This document shows positions 43,753 to 53,126 of a stretch of 64,000 nucleotides of DNA, piece after piece. A model generated the notes under the pieces. It saw only the letters and a list, made by a program, of their open reading frames with translations. It did not search any database and was not told where the DNA came from. Where the stretch lies: NCBI GenBank assembly GCA_963727015.1, contig CAVSEV010000013.1, positions 1 to 64,000 of the forward strand, read 5' to 3'. The DNA is from DATFVJ01 sp963727015. GTDB lineage: Bacteria; Actinomycetota; Actinomycetes; Streptosporangiales; Streptosporangiaceae. A program made the translations under genes and the position numbers. Every line of letters begins with the position of its first letter. Position 1 is the stretch's first letter.

Positions 43753-44636
43753 GACGGCACCGCGTGCGGCAGCGCGACCCGCACACCCTGGCTGTCGGCG
43801 AGCAGCGGCAGCGGGTCGAGGTGACAGCTGGGGTCGTCCAGGTTCCTGCCCGCCGACCGGACGTCGTAGGAGGCCGCGCAGCCAGGGCAGCCTAGCCGCG
43901 TACCGGCGAGCGAGCCGCCTTCGAGCGAAGAGCCGCACGCGGGGCAGCAGTCACGATAGGCGTACAGGGTACCGCGGACCGAGCAGACAAGCACGGCCGT
44001 TCCCGCCGCGACGATGACGACAGGCCGCCCGGTCGGCGGCCCGGTGCCTGGCAGGCTCACCCAGCCAGCTTCGCCATCCCGCTCGTCGTTCTCCGCGGAT
44101 GCCCGATCCGGTGGACGGCGCCCGATGTCGAGCAGCGCGGGGCCAGGCGGCTCACTCACGCCCTCCACTACCACGTTGTTGACCTCTGGCGCCGCCCCCT
44201 CTACCGCACCCTGGATGGCCAGTCGCACGGTAACCGTTGACGATGGGCAGCCGTGACAGCTTCCTGCCAGCCGCAGCCGCGCGGTGCCGTCTTCGGTGAC
44301 ACCGAGGTATTCGACTCCGCCCGCATGTGAGCCGAGGTAGGGCCGCACGTTGTCGAGGGCACGCTGGATGCGCGCGTCGACGTCGAGCGGGTGCAGCCCA
44401 TGCAACAACAGCAGGCTTTCCACCAGCGGATCTGCCACCAGCCGGTCCAGCACCGCGGTGCCGGCCTCGCCTTCCGCGGCGAGCGCGGTCATGATGTGCG
44501 CGAGGCCATCGCCGTACAGGCCGACAAGCAAGGTCACCAGGTCCTCGGCCGCCGAGGCGACACCCGGCCCGCCGCTCGCCCGCAAGCCGCCGAGTAGTTC
44601 CTCGATGCGTGAGCCGACATCTGACACGGCAGTCAT
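43749..44636 (-). CDS. NifU-domain protein with C-terminal zinc-ribbon/Rieske-like domain
   Basis: A 295-residue protein in the hydrogenase operon. The N-terminal helical part (SRIEELLGGLRASGGPGVAS) is followed by a NifU C-terminal-type scaffold domain: DNVRPYLGSHAGGVEYLGVT and the cluster-binding SCHGCPSST. Residues ~205-290 form a Rieske-like barrel (VVIVAAGTAVLVCSVRGTLY AYRD), but its metal motif is CPACGSS...LGCPGCAAS, four cysteines rather than the Cys-His of true Rieske proteins. It could pass electrons from the hydrogenase small subunit or supply Fe-S clusters. ATG 44,636 chosen over 44,696 because GGAGAGG lies just before it. Confidence 0.83.
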   Translation of the reverse strand: MTAVSDVGSRIEELLGGLRASGGPGVASAAEDLVTLLVGLYGDGLAHIMTALAAEGEAGTAVLDRLVADPLVESLLLLHGLHPLDVDARIQRALDNVRPYLGSHAGGVEYLGVTEDGTARLRLAGSCHGCPSSTVTVRLAIQGAVEGAAPEVNNVVVEGVSEPPGPALLDIGRRPPDRASAENDERDGEAGWVSLPGTGPPTGRPVVIVAAGTAVLVCSVRGTLYAYRDCCPACGSSLEGGSLAGTRLGCPGCAASYDVRSAGRNLDDPSCHLDPLPLLADSQGVRVALPHAVPS

Positions 44637-44721
44637 TGCGCCCGCCTCTCCGTGCGCCAGCGGCCGCGCGGGTGCGGCCGCTGGCTTGCGCCCCATCTGC
44701 TGGGGCGCCCTAATGACCGGG

Positions 44722-46491
44722 TCATGTCGCCAGCGTCACCATGGTCGGCGAGTGGACCTTCTCGAGCACCTTTCCGCCGCCGAGGTACATGTGGACGCCG
44801 CACGGCAGGCAGGGGTCGAAACTGCGCACCGCTCGCATGATGTCGATGCCCTTGAACCGGTCGGGCGGGTTCTCCTCGAAGATCGGGGTGTTCATCACCG
44901 CGTCCTCGTAGGGGCCGGGCGTCCCGAAGCTGTCGCGTACGCTGGCGTTCCACGGGGTCGGCGGGTACGGGTGGTAGTTCGCGATCCGCCCGCCCCTGAT
45001 GACCATGTGATGTGACAGGACGCCGCGCACCGCCTCGGTGAAACCGCAGCTGAATGCCTCGTCCGGCACGTCGAACGGCTCCCATGTCTTCGTGCGGCCT
45101 GCCCGTACCTCGGCCAGTGCCTGCTCGACGAAGTACAGCGCGGCAGCCGCCGAGTACGCCTGGAAATAGGTGCGCGCGCGGTCACGCTCGATGGCGTTGC
45201 TCCACTTCGGGATCTTCCACTCGAAGGTGACCTCTGGCTTGAGGGCTGTCCGGGGCAGGTTGATCAGCACGCTGTGGCCGGTGGACTTGACGTAGCCGCC
45301 GATGTCGACGAGGCCGCCGAGTGCCGTCGCCCACAACCGGGCGATGGGGCCGCCACCGGTGTCACACGCGAGGTAGTCCTTGCCGTCGAACCACCGCGGG
45401 GACATCACCCAGCTGTATTTGTCGTCGAAGTCCCGCTTGGCCGGCCTCGGGATCGTGTGCTGGTTCCAGGGGTGGCGACGGTCGACTGGATTGCCGAGGG
45501 GGTCGCGGGTGACGAACATCTCCTGATCCTCCCAGTCCTCGTAGAACGAGCTGCCGAGGAGGATGCGGATGCCCAGGTTGATGTCCACCAGGTCGTTCGT
45601 GACGAGCTTGCCGTCAACGACCACACCGGGGCTGACGAACATCTTGCGGCCCCAGTTGCTCATGTTCTCGTACTTGAAGTCGCAGTGCCGAGGGTCGTTC
45701 AGGCTGCCCCAGCAGACAAGCTGGACGCGTCGCTGCCCGACCTGCTCGTAGCCGGGCAGTGCCTCGTAGAAGAAGTCGAACAGGTCGTCGTGCATGGGCA
45801 CGACCCGCTTCATGAACTCCACGTAGCGCATGAGCCTGGTCAGATAGTCGGTGAACAACTGCACCGTCGCGGAGGTACCGACCCCGCCGGGGTACAGCGT
45901 CGACGGGTGCACATGGCGCCCCTCCATGAGGCAGAACATCTCCCGCGTCGACCGGCTGACCTGCAGTGCCTCGCGGTAGAACTCGCCCTCGAGGGGATTG
46001 AGCGAGCGCATGATGTCGCCGATGGTCCGGTAGCCGTGGTCGGCCGCGTGCGGCGCCTCGGTGGCGTTGGCCCGCTCGAGGACGCCGGGATTGGTCTCGG
46101 CCACCATCCGCTCGCAGAAGTCCACCCCGACCAGGTTCTCCTGGAAGATGTTGTGGTCGAACATGTACTCGGCGGCCTCGCCCAGGTTGATGATCCACTC
46201 ACCCAGATGCGGCGGCCGCACCCCGTAGGCCATGTTCTGGTTGTAAACGGAGCAGGTCGCGTGGTTGTCGCCGCAGATCCCGCAGATCCGGCTGGTGATG
46301 AAGTGCGCGTCCCGCGGGTCCTTGCCCTTCATGAAGATGCTGTAGCCGCGGAAGATCGACGAAGTGCTGTGACATTCGACGACCTTGCGCTGCTTGAAGT
46401 CGATCTTCGTATAGATTCCTAGGCTGCCCACGATCCTGGTAATCGGATCCCAGGCCATCTCCACAACGCCAGAGTCCTCGGCCGTCGTCAT
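44722..46491 (-). CDS. hhyL: [NiFe]-hydrogenase large subunit, group 1h-like
   Basis: The 589-residue catalytic subunit that holds the NiFe(CN)2CO centre. L1 motif: SRICGICGDNHATCSVYNQN near residue 67; L2 motif: SFDPCLPCGVHMYLGGG near the C-terminus. The four nickel/iron-bridging cysteines are all present. The extension after the L2 histidine (MYLGGGKVLEKVHSPTMVTL) is the part removed by the maturation protease, so the protease at 51,161 is its likely partner. Conserved DPITRIVGSLGIYTKIDFKQ and RGYSIFMKGKDPRDAHF fit the actinobacterial high-affinity branch. The enzyme would oxidise trace H2 and feed electrons to the respiratory chain during starvation. It lies 130 bases after the small-subunit gene. 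Confidence 0.92.
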   Translation of the reverse strand: MTTAEDSGVVEMAWDPITRIVGSLGIYTKIDFKQRKVVECHSTSSIFRGYSIFMKGKDPRDAHFITSRICGICGDNHATCSVYNQNMAYGVRPPHLGEWIINLGEAAEYMFDHNIFQENLVGVDFCERMVAETNPGVLERANATEAPHAADHGYRTIGDIMRSLNPLEGEFYREALQVSRSTREMFCLMEGRHVHPSTLYPGGVGTSATVQLFTDYLTRLMRYVEFMKRVVPMHDDLFDFFYEALPGYEQVGQRRVQLVCWGSLNDPRHCDFKYENMSNWGRKMFVSPGVVVDGKLVTNDLVDINLGIRILLGSSFYEDWEDQEMFVTRDPLGNPVDRRHPWNQHTIPRPAKRDFDDKYSWVMSPRWFDGKDYLACDTGGGPIARLWATALGGLVDIGGYVKSTGHSVLINLPRTALKPEVTFEWKIPKWSNAIERDRARTYFQAYSAAAALYFVEQALAEVRAGRTKTWEPFDVPDEAFSCGFTEAVRGVLSHHMVIRGGRIANYHPYPPTPWNASVRDSFGTPGPYEDAVMNTPIFEENPPDRFKGIDIMRAVRSFDPCLPCGVHMYLGGGKVLEKVHSPTMVTLAT

Positions 46492-46620
46492 CGCTCAGTT
46501 CATCTCCCTTTGCGGGGCGTAGCCGCGTGCGTAGCGGGGGGTCCGGGCCATCGGGGTCTGGGGTGTCCCGGGCTCCGTATGGTGTCCCCCCGCGCCAGCC
46601 GGAGCCGACGCCGGTCGATG

Positions 46621-47697
<1,077 letters not shown>

Positions 47698-47791
47698 TTA
47701 CCGGCCACCTCCTCGCTACCGGATCGGCTGCGGGCGGAATCCGCCGCAAGGGTTGTCGATGCCGCCACCGGACGCGTCGCGGCGCGCCTAC

Positions 47792-47896
47792 CTGGCCCGC
47801 TGGTAGCTGGCGCACCGGTACCTGGCGCGCCGGTACCTGGCGCACTGGCGTCTGGCGCACCGGTATCTGGCGGACCGGTATCTGGCGGACTTGACC
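47792..47896. repeat. 15-bp tandem repeat upstream of hhyS, about seven units
   Basis: Units of the form CTGGCGCACCGGTAC run head to tail from 47,792 to 47,896, each with one to four changes. They lie 95-200 bases before the hhyS start, in the region between the two divergent operons. Both strands can be read through them, but neither reading resembles a known protein. The rest of the 47,698-48,238 gap has no gene. Confidence 0.7.
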
Positions 47897-48113
47897 GCGA
47901 TGGCGGGAAAATCGGGAAAATGGCCGGAGTAGGGACCGGCCGGGTGTTGGTGCAAGCGACCTCGTGCCGCCGGGCCAGCTCAGGTCGTCCGGCGGCCCAA
48001 GCCATTGGTGGCGCCACTGCGCCTGGTGAAAAGTTCATGGCAGGCCTCGTCTGTGCGCCGCACAGACACGGGAAACGTAACGCCCGCCACATAGGGTGTC
48101 AAGACGGAACCGT

Positions 48114-48133
48114 CATATGACCAGACACATATG
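48114..48133. promoter_or_regulatory. Paired CATATG sites in the divergent hydrogenase promoter region
   Basis: CATATG occurs at 48,114-48,119 and 48,128-48,133, with centres 14 bases apart, 106-125 bases before the HTH gene. AT-rich hexamers of this kind are rare here, so they may be part of a promoter or operator. Purely positional evidence. Confidence 0.3.
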
Positions 48134-48238
48134 TCCGGTATCCTGACCGAGGCGGTAGGCGACGCGGCACGGCTGTCCGCGTACGCTGACTGAAACCCCC
48201 GGTCGACGCGGCGGCCGGGACGCCCGAGGGACCCCCGA

Positions 48239-48862
48239 ATGCCTGAACTCATCAATGGGCCGGAAGAGGATCCGATCGAGATCCTCCCTGTCGTGGTGCT
48301 GTCTCAGACCTTTCCGGCCAGACCCTCCTCGATCCCTGACATCAGGGACTTCGTACGAAGATGCCTCGCCGAGTCCCCGCTCACCGAGGAGGGCAACCGC
48401 GAGGTTGGCGCGACGGTCTTCCGTGCTCTGCTGGACGCGGCAGGCCCGACCGGGTCGATACAGGTCTCGTTCCGTATCTACCCGGATCATGTCGAGGTCG
48501 ACGTGCTGCACTCGGACCTGCGGCTATCCGGCGAGCCCGTGCCGCAGCAGCGGCCGGCCCCCGCCGCGAGCCCCGCTCCCATCGGCCAAGCGCCCTACGC
48601 CTCCGCCGGCCAGGCGCCCTACTCCGCCGGCCAATCGCCGTACGACTCAGGCAATGGCGGCGGCGATGGTGAGCCTGCGGCGTCGTTCGCCGAGTGGATG
48701 TCGAGTTCGCTGCGCCGGGAGGGTCTCACCCAGGAGGCGGCGGCACGCCAGCTTGGCGTGTCGGTCAAGACGGTCGGACGCTGGGTCGGCGGCGAGACCG
48801 AGCCCCGGATGCGGGACCTGCGCCGCATCCAGGAACTGTTCGGCGAGCTGCCATTTCCTTAA
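48239..48862 (+). CDS. Helix-turn-helix protein at the head of the hyp operon
   Basis: A 207-residue protein. The N-terminal ~100 residues (IEILPVVVLSQTFPARPSSI; PDIRDFVRRCLAESPLTEEG; GSIQVSFRIYPDHVEVDVLH) may form a small alpha/beta domain of unknown type. A glutamine/proline/tyrosine-rich linker with repeated GQAPY/GQSPY follows. The C-terminus is an XRE-type HTH: LTQEAAARQLGVSVKTVGRW followed by EPRMRDLRRIQELFG. It lies first in the rightward operon and faces the hydrogenase structural genes, so it is the obvious candidate local regulator. The N-terminal part could sense a signal; that is inference. Confidence 0.75.
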   Translation: MPELINGPEEDPIEILPVVVLSQTFPARPSSIPDIRDFVRRCLAESPLTEEGNREVGATVFRALLDAAGPTGSIQVSFRIYPDHVEVDVLHSDLRLSGEPVPQQRPAPAASPAPIGQAPYASAGQAPYSAGQSPYDSGNGGGDGEPAASFAEWMSSSLRREGLTQEAAARQLGVSVKTVGRWVGGETEPRMRDLRRIQELFGELPFP

Positions 48863-48948
48863 GGGCTGGTGTCCTGTAGATCTAGCGGCGCTCCGGCCAC
48901 GGGTCTCAGCACTGGACGTCCACCCACAACTGTCCTAACGTGCTCCAC

Positions 48949-49512
48949 ATGGTGGCACCACCAGGCCGTTACCACCTCGGCCCAGACACCGGGCGGATCA
49001 TGCTGCGCACGTTCCGCGACGGGCTCGCCTCCCAGGCAGGGCATGACCTGACTATCGAGGTAACCATCTGGAACGGCGAGCTGACGATGGGCGAGGAGGG
49101 CGTTCCAACCGCCCTCGAGGTGCGGATTCAGATGGATTCACTGGCCGTGCGCGAAGGAGTGCGCGGGATCAAGCCGCTGACCGACAGGGACCGCCGCGAG
49201 ATCGCGCACACCGCGCAGCGGTTGCTTACCACCGAGCGCAATCCCGAGGCGGTATACACCGCAGACCTCTTCGAGGCCAAGGACGGCGGCGGCGTGATCG
49301 AAGGGACGTTCACACTGGCCGGCACCGCGCAGCCGCTGGGGCTTGAGGTTACCCAGACCGGGCCGGACCGCTACCGTGGTACCACGACGGTGGTGCAATC
49401 GGCCTACGGTATCCGGCCCTATAAAGCTTTTCTCGGCGCGCTCAAGGTGCGTGACGGGGTCGACGTGGAGGTCGAAATCGACATGTCAGCGCCGGAAAAA
49501 TCCGAGGGATGA
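48949..49512 (+). CDS. YceI-family protein
   Basis: A 187-residue lipocalin-like YceI protein without a signal peptide. It begins MVAPPGRYHLGPDTGRIMLR and has the family block RTFRDGLASQAGHDLTIEVT, then GELTMGEEGVPTALEVRIQM, VIEGTFTLAGTAQPLGLEV and SAYGIRPYKAFLGALKVRDG. YceI proteins bind isoprenoid chains such as quinones in a beta-barrel. In a hydrogenase operon a quinone-handling role is an attractive idea but only an inference. GTG at 48,940 is an alternative start. Confidence 0.83.
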   Translation: MVAPPGRYHLGPDTGRIMLRTFRDGLASQAGHDLTIEVTIWNGELTMGEEGVPTALEVRIQMDSLAVREGVRGIKPLTDRDRREIAHTAQRLLTTERNPEAVYTADLFEAKDGGGVIEGTFTLAGTAQPLGLEVTQTGPDRYRGTTTVVQSAYGIRPYKAFLGALKVRDGVDVEVEIDMSAPEKSEG

Positions 49513-49527
49513 AATTCCACTGAGGAA

Positions 49528-50157
49528 GTGACCGAAATGGTGCGGTCAGCCACGGGCAGCGACCGAGCCGGCAGCTTGTTCGAGCAGCGCATCGCCCCGG
49601 CCGCCGACCTCGCCGAGCAGGCTCATCCGGTGGCCGCGGCCTGCCACGCCATGGCGGTGCGGTTCCATCGGGGCGGCAAGCTGGTCGTATTCGGCGTCGG
49701 CCAGGCGAGCGCCGACGCGCAGCACGTCGCGGTCGAATTCGTGCACCCCGTCATCGTGGGCAAGCGCGCCCTTCCTGCCATCTCGCTGACCGCCGACGTC
49801 GCGACCATCACCGGGATCGGCGACCGCGAAGGAATGGCCGATATCTTCGCCCATCAGATCCGCTTCCTGGCCGAGCCCGCCGACATCGCGCTCGGGATCT
49901 CCGCCGACGGGAACTGCGAATGCGTCCTGCGTGGCCTGACAGCCGCGCACGACAGGGGCATGCTGACGGTCGCGCTCGCCGGCGGGGACGGCGGCATGAT
50001 CGGTACCGCCGCGGCCGCGGACCACCTGCTGGTCGCCCGATCGGCGGATCCCCGGGTCGTGAAGGAGGTGCAGGTCACCACCTACCATGTTCTCTGGGAG
50101 CTGGTTCATGTGTTCTTCGAGCAGCCGGGCGTTCTCGCCCCAGGGGTAGTCGCATGA
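49528..50157 (+). CDS. SIS-domain protein, degenerate phosphosugar site (first of two)
   Basis: A GmhA-like single SIS domain of about 209 residues. The phosphosugar loop is LVVFGVGQASADAQHVAVEF, lacking the usual GNGGSA, and the second loop is GISADGNCECVLRGL in place of SxSGxSxN, so sugar-isomerase activity is doubtful. The C-terminal helix VTTYHVLWELVHVFFEQPG is like GmhA and like its paralogue at 50,425. GTG at 49,528 follows TGAGGAA; ATG at 49,537 is possible. Two SIS proteins in a hydrogenase maturation operon have no established role. Confidence 0.8.
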   Translation: MTEMVRSATGSDRAGSLFEQRIAPAADLAEQAHPVAAACHAMAVRFHRGGKLVVFGVGQASADAQHVAVEFVHPVIVGKRALPAISLTADVATITGIGDREGMADIFAHQIRFLAEPADIALGISADGNCECVLRGLTAAHDRGMLTVALAGGDGGMIGTAAAADHLLVARSADPRVVKEVQVTTYHVLWELVHVFFEQPGVLAPGVVA

Positions 50158-50170
50158 CCGGGGTGGTCGC

Positions 50171-50428
50171 GTGACCGCCGAACGCGCGCATTCACCGCAG
50201 ACACACCCGTCCGTCCCCGCAGGCACGCCGCAATGCCACGACGATGTCTGCGTGACCTGCTCGGACACTGCTGTCGCCGTGACCATAGCGCGACTGCTCG
50301 ATGACGACCTCGCGGTAGTGGATACCGGCTCGGGCGAGGAAGAGGTAAGCGTCGCTCTCGTGTCCGCTGGAGTGGGCGACACGATCCTTGTGCACGCCGG
50401 GGAAGCGATCGCAGTCGTGGGGAGGTGA
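50171..50428 (+). CDS. HypC-like hydrogenase chaperone with N-terminal extension
   Basis: An 85-residue HypC/HupF-type protein. The core is VCVTCSDTAVAVTIARLLDD followed by DLAVVDTGSGEEEVSVALVS and VGDTILVHAGEAIAVVGR. In HypC the essential cysteine is residue 2; here the matching cysteine follows an N-terminal extension of about 26 residues that contains another cysteine (QCHDDVCVTC). Either the extension is removed, translation begins later, or this paralogue works differently. A canonical HypC is encoded at 51,714. The stop overlaps the next GTG start. Confidence 0.78.
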   Translation: MTAERAHSPQTHPSVPAGTPQCHDDVCVTCSDTAVAVTIARLLDDDLAVVDTGSGEEEVSVALVSAGVGDTILVHAGEAIAVVGR

Positions 50429-51156
50429 CGGCCACGGCCAAGCAGCACGGCTCGGCAGGCACCGGCGGGATCGAATCGCTCTACCCGTTCCTTTATTCCG
50501 GCGGCGGTAACCTCGATGGCGTCCTCGAGGAGGTTCGCAGGTCGACGGTGGCCAAGACGCAGGAGATCATTGAGCTGCGGGCCACGGTATGCGCCCGCGA
50601 CGGGGAGAGGCTGGTCACCTGCGCACGGGACATAGCGCACCGGTTCGCCGGCGGCGGACGGCTGTTCGCGTTCGGCAACGGCGGTAGCGCCACCGATGCC
50701 CAGCAGGTGGCGACGCTGTTCCTCAGCCCCGGCGGTGACGCGCGGCCGCTCCCGGCGTTCGGGCTCGCCAACGACACGGCGGTGGTGACCGCGCTGTGCA
50801 ACGACATCGGCCCCGAGGTCGTCTTCGCCCGGCAGATCGCCGCGTTCGGCAGGAAGAACGACATCGCGGTCGGCCTTTCCACCAGCGGCAATTCGGAGAA
50901 CCTGATCCGCGCCTTCGATGAGGCGGCCCGGCGCAGCCTGCTGACCGTGGGTATCGCGGGCTACGAGGGCGGCAAGATGGCCGAACTCGACAACCTGGAC
51001 TACCTGTTCGTCGTGCCGTCAGCGTCGGTTCACCGGATTCAGGAGGCGCAGACCACGATCTACCACGTGCTGTGGGAACTCACGCTCGCTGCGCTGGACG
51101 GCACCGCTCCCGATGGCACCGGTTCTGATGGTGGCGCTGTCGATGGCAAGGGGTGA
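50425..51156 (+). CDS. SIS-domain protein, GmhA-like (second of two)
   Basis: A 243-residue SIS protein with intact phosphosugar motifs: LFAFGNGGSATDAQQVATLF and IAVGLSTSGNSENLIRAFDE. An N-terminal helical extension (IESLYPFLYSGGGNLDGVLE EVRRST) precedes the domain. IQEAQTTIYHVLWELTLAAL matches its degenerate paralogue at 49,528. GmhA enzymes isomerise sedoheptulose-7-phosphate, but no heptose genes are nearby, and the operon context points to hydrogenase maturation. The pair might form a heteromer with one active and one inactive loop. The start overlaps the HypC-like stop. Confidence 0.82.
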   Translation: MTATAKQHGSAGTGGIESLYPFLYSGGGNLDGVLEEVRRSTVAKTQEIIELRATVCARDGERLVTCARDIAHRFAGGGRLFAFGNGGSATDAQQVATLFLSPGGDARPLPAFGLANDTAVVTALCNDIGPEVVFARQIAAFGRKNDIAVGLSTSGNSENLIRAFDEAARRSLLTVGIAGYEGGKMAELDNLDYLFVVPSASVHRIQEAQTTIYHVLWELTLAALDGTAPDGTGSDGGAVDGKG

Positions 51157-51160
51157 ACCG

Positions 51161-51736
51161 GTGGGTCAGCGGGTGCTGGTCGCGGGAGTCGGCAACATCT
51201 TCCTCGGCGACGATGGCTTCGGCGGCGAGGTGGCGAACCGCCTGGCCCGCGCGGACCTGCCCGACTGGGTGCGCGTCGCCGACTACGGGATCAGCGGCAT
51301 GCACCTGGCCTACGACATGGCAGCCGGGTACGACACGACAATCCTGGTGGACGCCACGGCCCGCGGCGGCGAGCCAGGGACGTTGTACGTGATCGAACCG
51401 GAACAGGCGAAGCCTGCCGGGCCGGCGGCGTCGCGCACGGACGACGCCCTGGCAAGCAGCCGTCTTTTCGACGCGCACGGTATGCAACCCGAGGTGGTGT
51501 TCGGGCTGGTGGAGACGCTCGGCGCCGAGCCGGGCCGGGTGCTCGTGGTCGGCTGCGAGCCCGCGAGCATCGAGCACGGGATGGGGCTCAGCGCACCGGT
51601 CGCGGCTGCGGTGGACGAGGCGGTGCGCATCGTCTTGAGGCTCATCAACAGCACCGCCGGCGCCACAACCCACTCGACGAGAGCAACAAGCAGCGCTAGG
51701 GAGAGGTGGTCGCATGTGCCTCGGCATACCAGGTGA
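51161..51736 (+). CDS. Hydrogenase maturation protease (HupD/HycI-like)
   Basis: Nickel-dependent endopeptidase that clips the C-terminal extension of the large subunit after nickel insertion. VLVAGVGNIFLGDDGFGGEV carries the first metal-binding acidic residue, the second is in YDTTILVDATARGGEPG, and the histidine is in FDAHGMQPEVVFGLVETLGA. The likely start is GTG 51,161 (after AAGGGG); ATG 51,143 is the alternative. The C-terminal ~20 residues run past the domain and overlap the hypC start by 23 bases. Its substrate should be HhyL, whose extension after the L2 histidine is present in this window. Confidence 0.86.
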   Translation: MGQRVLVAGVGNIFLGDDGFGGEVANRLARADLPDWVRVADYGISGMHLAYDMAAGYDTTILVDATARGGEPGTLYVIEPEQAKPAGPAASRTDDALASSRLFDAHGMQPEVVFGLVETLGAEPGRVLVVGCEPASIEHGMGLSAPVAAAVDEAVRIVLRLINSTAGATTHSTRATSSARERWSHVPRHTR

Positions 51737-51986
51737 GGTGATCGAGTTCCTCCCCGATCAGCCCGACCTGGCCAGGGTGAACGTCAGCGGGGTACGCCGC
51801 GTGATCAACGTCGGCCTGCTCAGCGACGACCTGCCTGAGCCCGGCGAGTGGGTGCTCATCCACGTCGGCTTCGCGCTTTCGAAGATCGACGAGGACGAGG
51901 CGAAGTCGGCGCTCGACTTCCTCGAGTCGATCGGGCAGGCGTACGCGGATGAACTGGCCGCGCTGCAGGAATCACGGATCGAATAG
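51714..51986 (+). CDS. hypC: HypC chaperone
   Basis: A canonical 90-residue HypC: MCLGIPGEVIEFL with the essential Cys2, then ARVNVSGVRRVINVGLLSDD and PGEWVLIHVGFALSKIDEDE. HypC carries the Fe(CN)2CO unit with HypD and hands it to the large-subunit precursor. GGGAGAGGTGG lies before the ATG, inside the protease gene's last codons, so translation is coupled. HypD follows after 12 bases. Confidence 0.93.
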   Translation: MCLGIPGEVIEFLPDQPDLARVNVSGVRRVINVGLLSDDLPEPGEWVLIHVGFALSKIDEDEAKSALDFLESIGQAYADELAALQESRIE

Positions 51987-51998
51987 GAGCTGACAGGA

Positions 51999-53126
51999 AT
52001 GCGGTTCGTCGACGAGTTCCGTGACGCCGATAAGGCCCATGCACTGGCTGCGAAGATCGCAAGCCTGTGCGAGCCCGGGCGCCAGTACAAGCTGATGGAG
52101 GTGTGCGGCGGGCACACCCACACGATCTACAAACACGGCCTGGAGGACTATCTGCCCGAGTCCGTCACCCTCGTGCACGGTCCCGGCTGCCCGGTCTGCG
52201 TCATCCCGATGGGCCGCATCGACGACGCCATGCACCTGGCCGCGCAGGACGACGTCATCATGACCTCGTTCGGCGACATGATGCGGGTGCCGGGCAGCAG
52301 CGGCTCGTTCTTCGACGCGAAGGCGCAGGGCACCGACATCCGCATGGTGTATTCGCCGCTCGATTCGCTGAAGATCGCCCGCCAGAACCCCGGCCGGCGC
52401 GTCGTGTTCATGGCGATCGGCTTCGAAACCACCGCCCCGTCCACCGCGATGACCGTGCTCCGCGCCGCCGCGGAAGGGCTGGATAATTTCGCCGTGTTCT
52501 GCAATCACGTCACGATCATCCCCGCGATCAAGGCCATTCTCGACTCTCCCGATCTCCGGCTCGACGGCTTCATCGGCCCGGGACACGTATCGACGGTCAT
52601 CGGCTGCCGGCCATACGAGTTCATCGCAAGGGACTACGGCAAGCCGGTCGTCGTGGCGGGCTTCGAGCCGCTGGACATCCTGCAGTCGATCTACATGCTG
52701 ATGCTGCAGCTTGCCGAGGGCCGGTCTATGGTGGAGAACCAGTACGCCAGGGTGGTGCCGTGGGACGGCAACCCGACGGCGCTGAAGGCGATCGGCTCGG
52801 TGATGGAGTTGCGGCCGTACTTCGAATGGCGCGGGCTCGGCTTCATTTCGCATTCCGCGCTGCGAATGCGCGATGACTACGCCAGCTTCGATGCGGAGAA
52901 CCTTTTCCAGGTGCCGGGTGTGCGGGTGGCCGATCCGAAGGCCTGCCAGTGCGGCGAGGTGCTCAAGGGCGTTCTCAAGCCATGGGAATGCAAGGTGTTC
53001 GGAACGGCGTGCACGCCCGAGACGCCGATCGGCACTTGCATGGTCTCGCCCGAGGGCGCCTGCGCCGCATACTACAACTTCGGCCGGCTGCGCCGTCAGC
53101 GGGTGCAGGAGGTGACCATCTCGTGA
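51999..53126 (+). CDS. hypD: HypD, Fe(CN)2CO assembly scaffold
   Basis: Intact 375-residue HypD. The signature MEVCGGHTHTIYKHGLEDYL begins near residue 34, GPGCPVCVIPMGRID carries the CPVC pair, and GFETTAPSTA, GFIGPGHVSTVIGCRPYEF and PLDILQSIYMLM are all present. Near the C-terminus the 4Fe-4S ligands appear in CQCGEVLKGVLKPWECKVFG, CTPETPIGTCMVSPEGACAAYY. With HypC it assembles the iron ligands. The stop overlaps the hypE GTG (GTGA). Confidence 0.94.
   Translation: MRFVDEFRDADKAHALAAKIASLCEPGRQYKLMEVCGGHTHTIYKHGLEDYLPESVTLVHGPGCPVCVIPMGRIDDAMHLAAQDDVIMTSFGDMMRVPGSSGSFFDAKAQGTDIRMVYSPLDSLKIARQNPGRRVVFMAIGFETTAPSTAMTVLRAAAEGLDNFAVFCNHVTIIPAIKAILDSPDLRLDGFIGPGHVSTVIGCRPYEFIARDYGKPVVVAGFEPLDILQSIYMLMLQLAEGRSMVENQYARVVPWDGNPTALKAIGSVMELRPYFEWRGLGFISHSALRMRDDYASFDAENLFQVPGVRVADPKACQCGEVLKGVLKPWECKVFGTACTPETPIGTCMVSPEGACAAYYNFGRLRRQRVQEVTIS

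Noticed and set aside
45274..46422. 382-codon plus-strand frame opposite the hydrogenase large subunit
   Set aside because: It has no domain and mirrors hhyL codons; antisense shadow.
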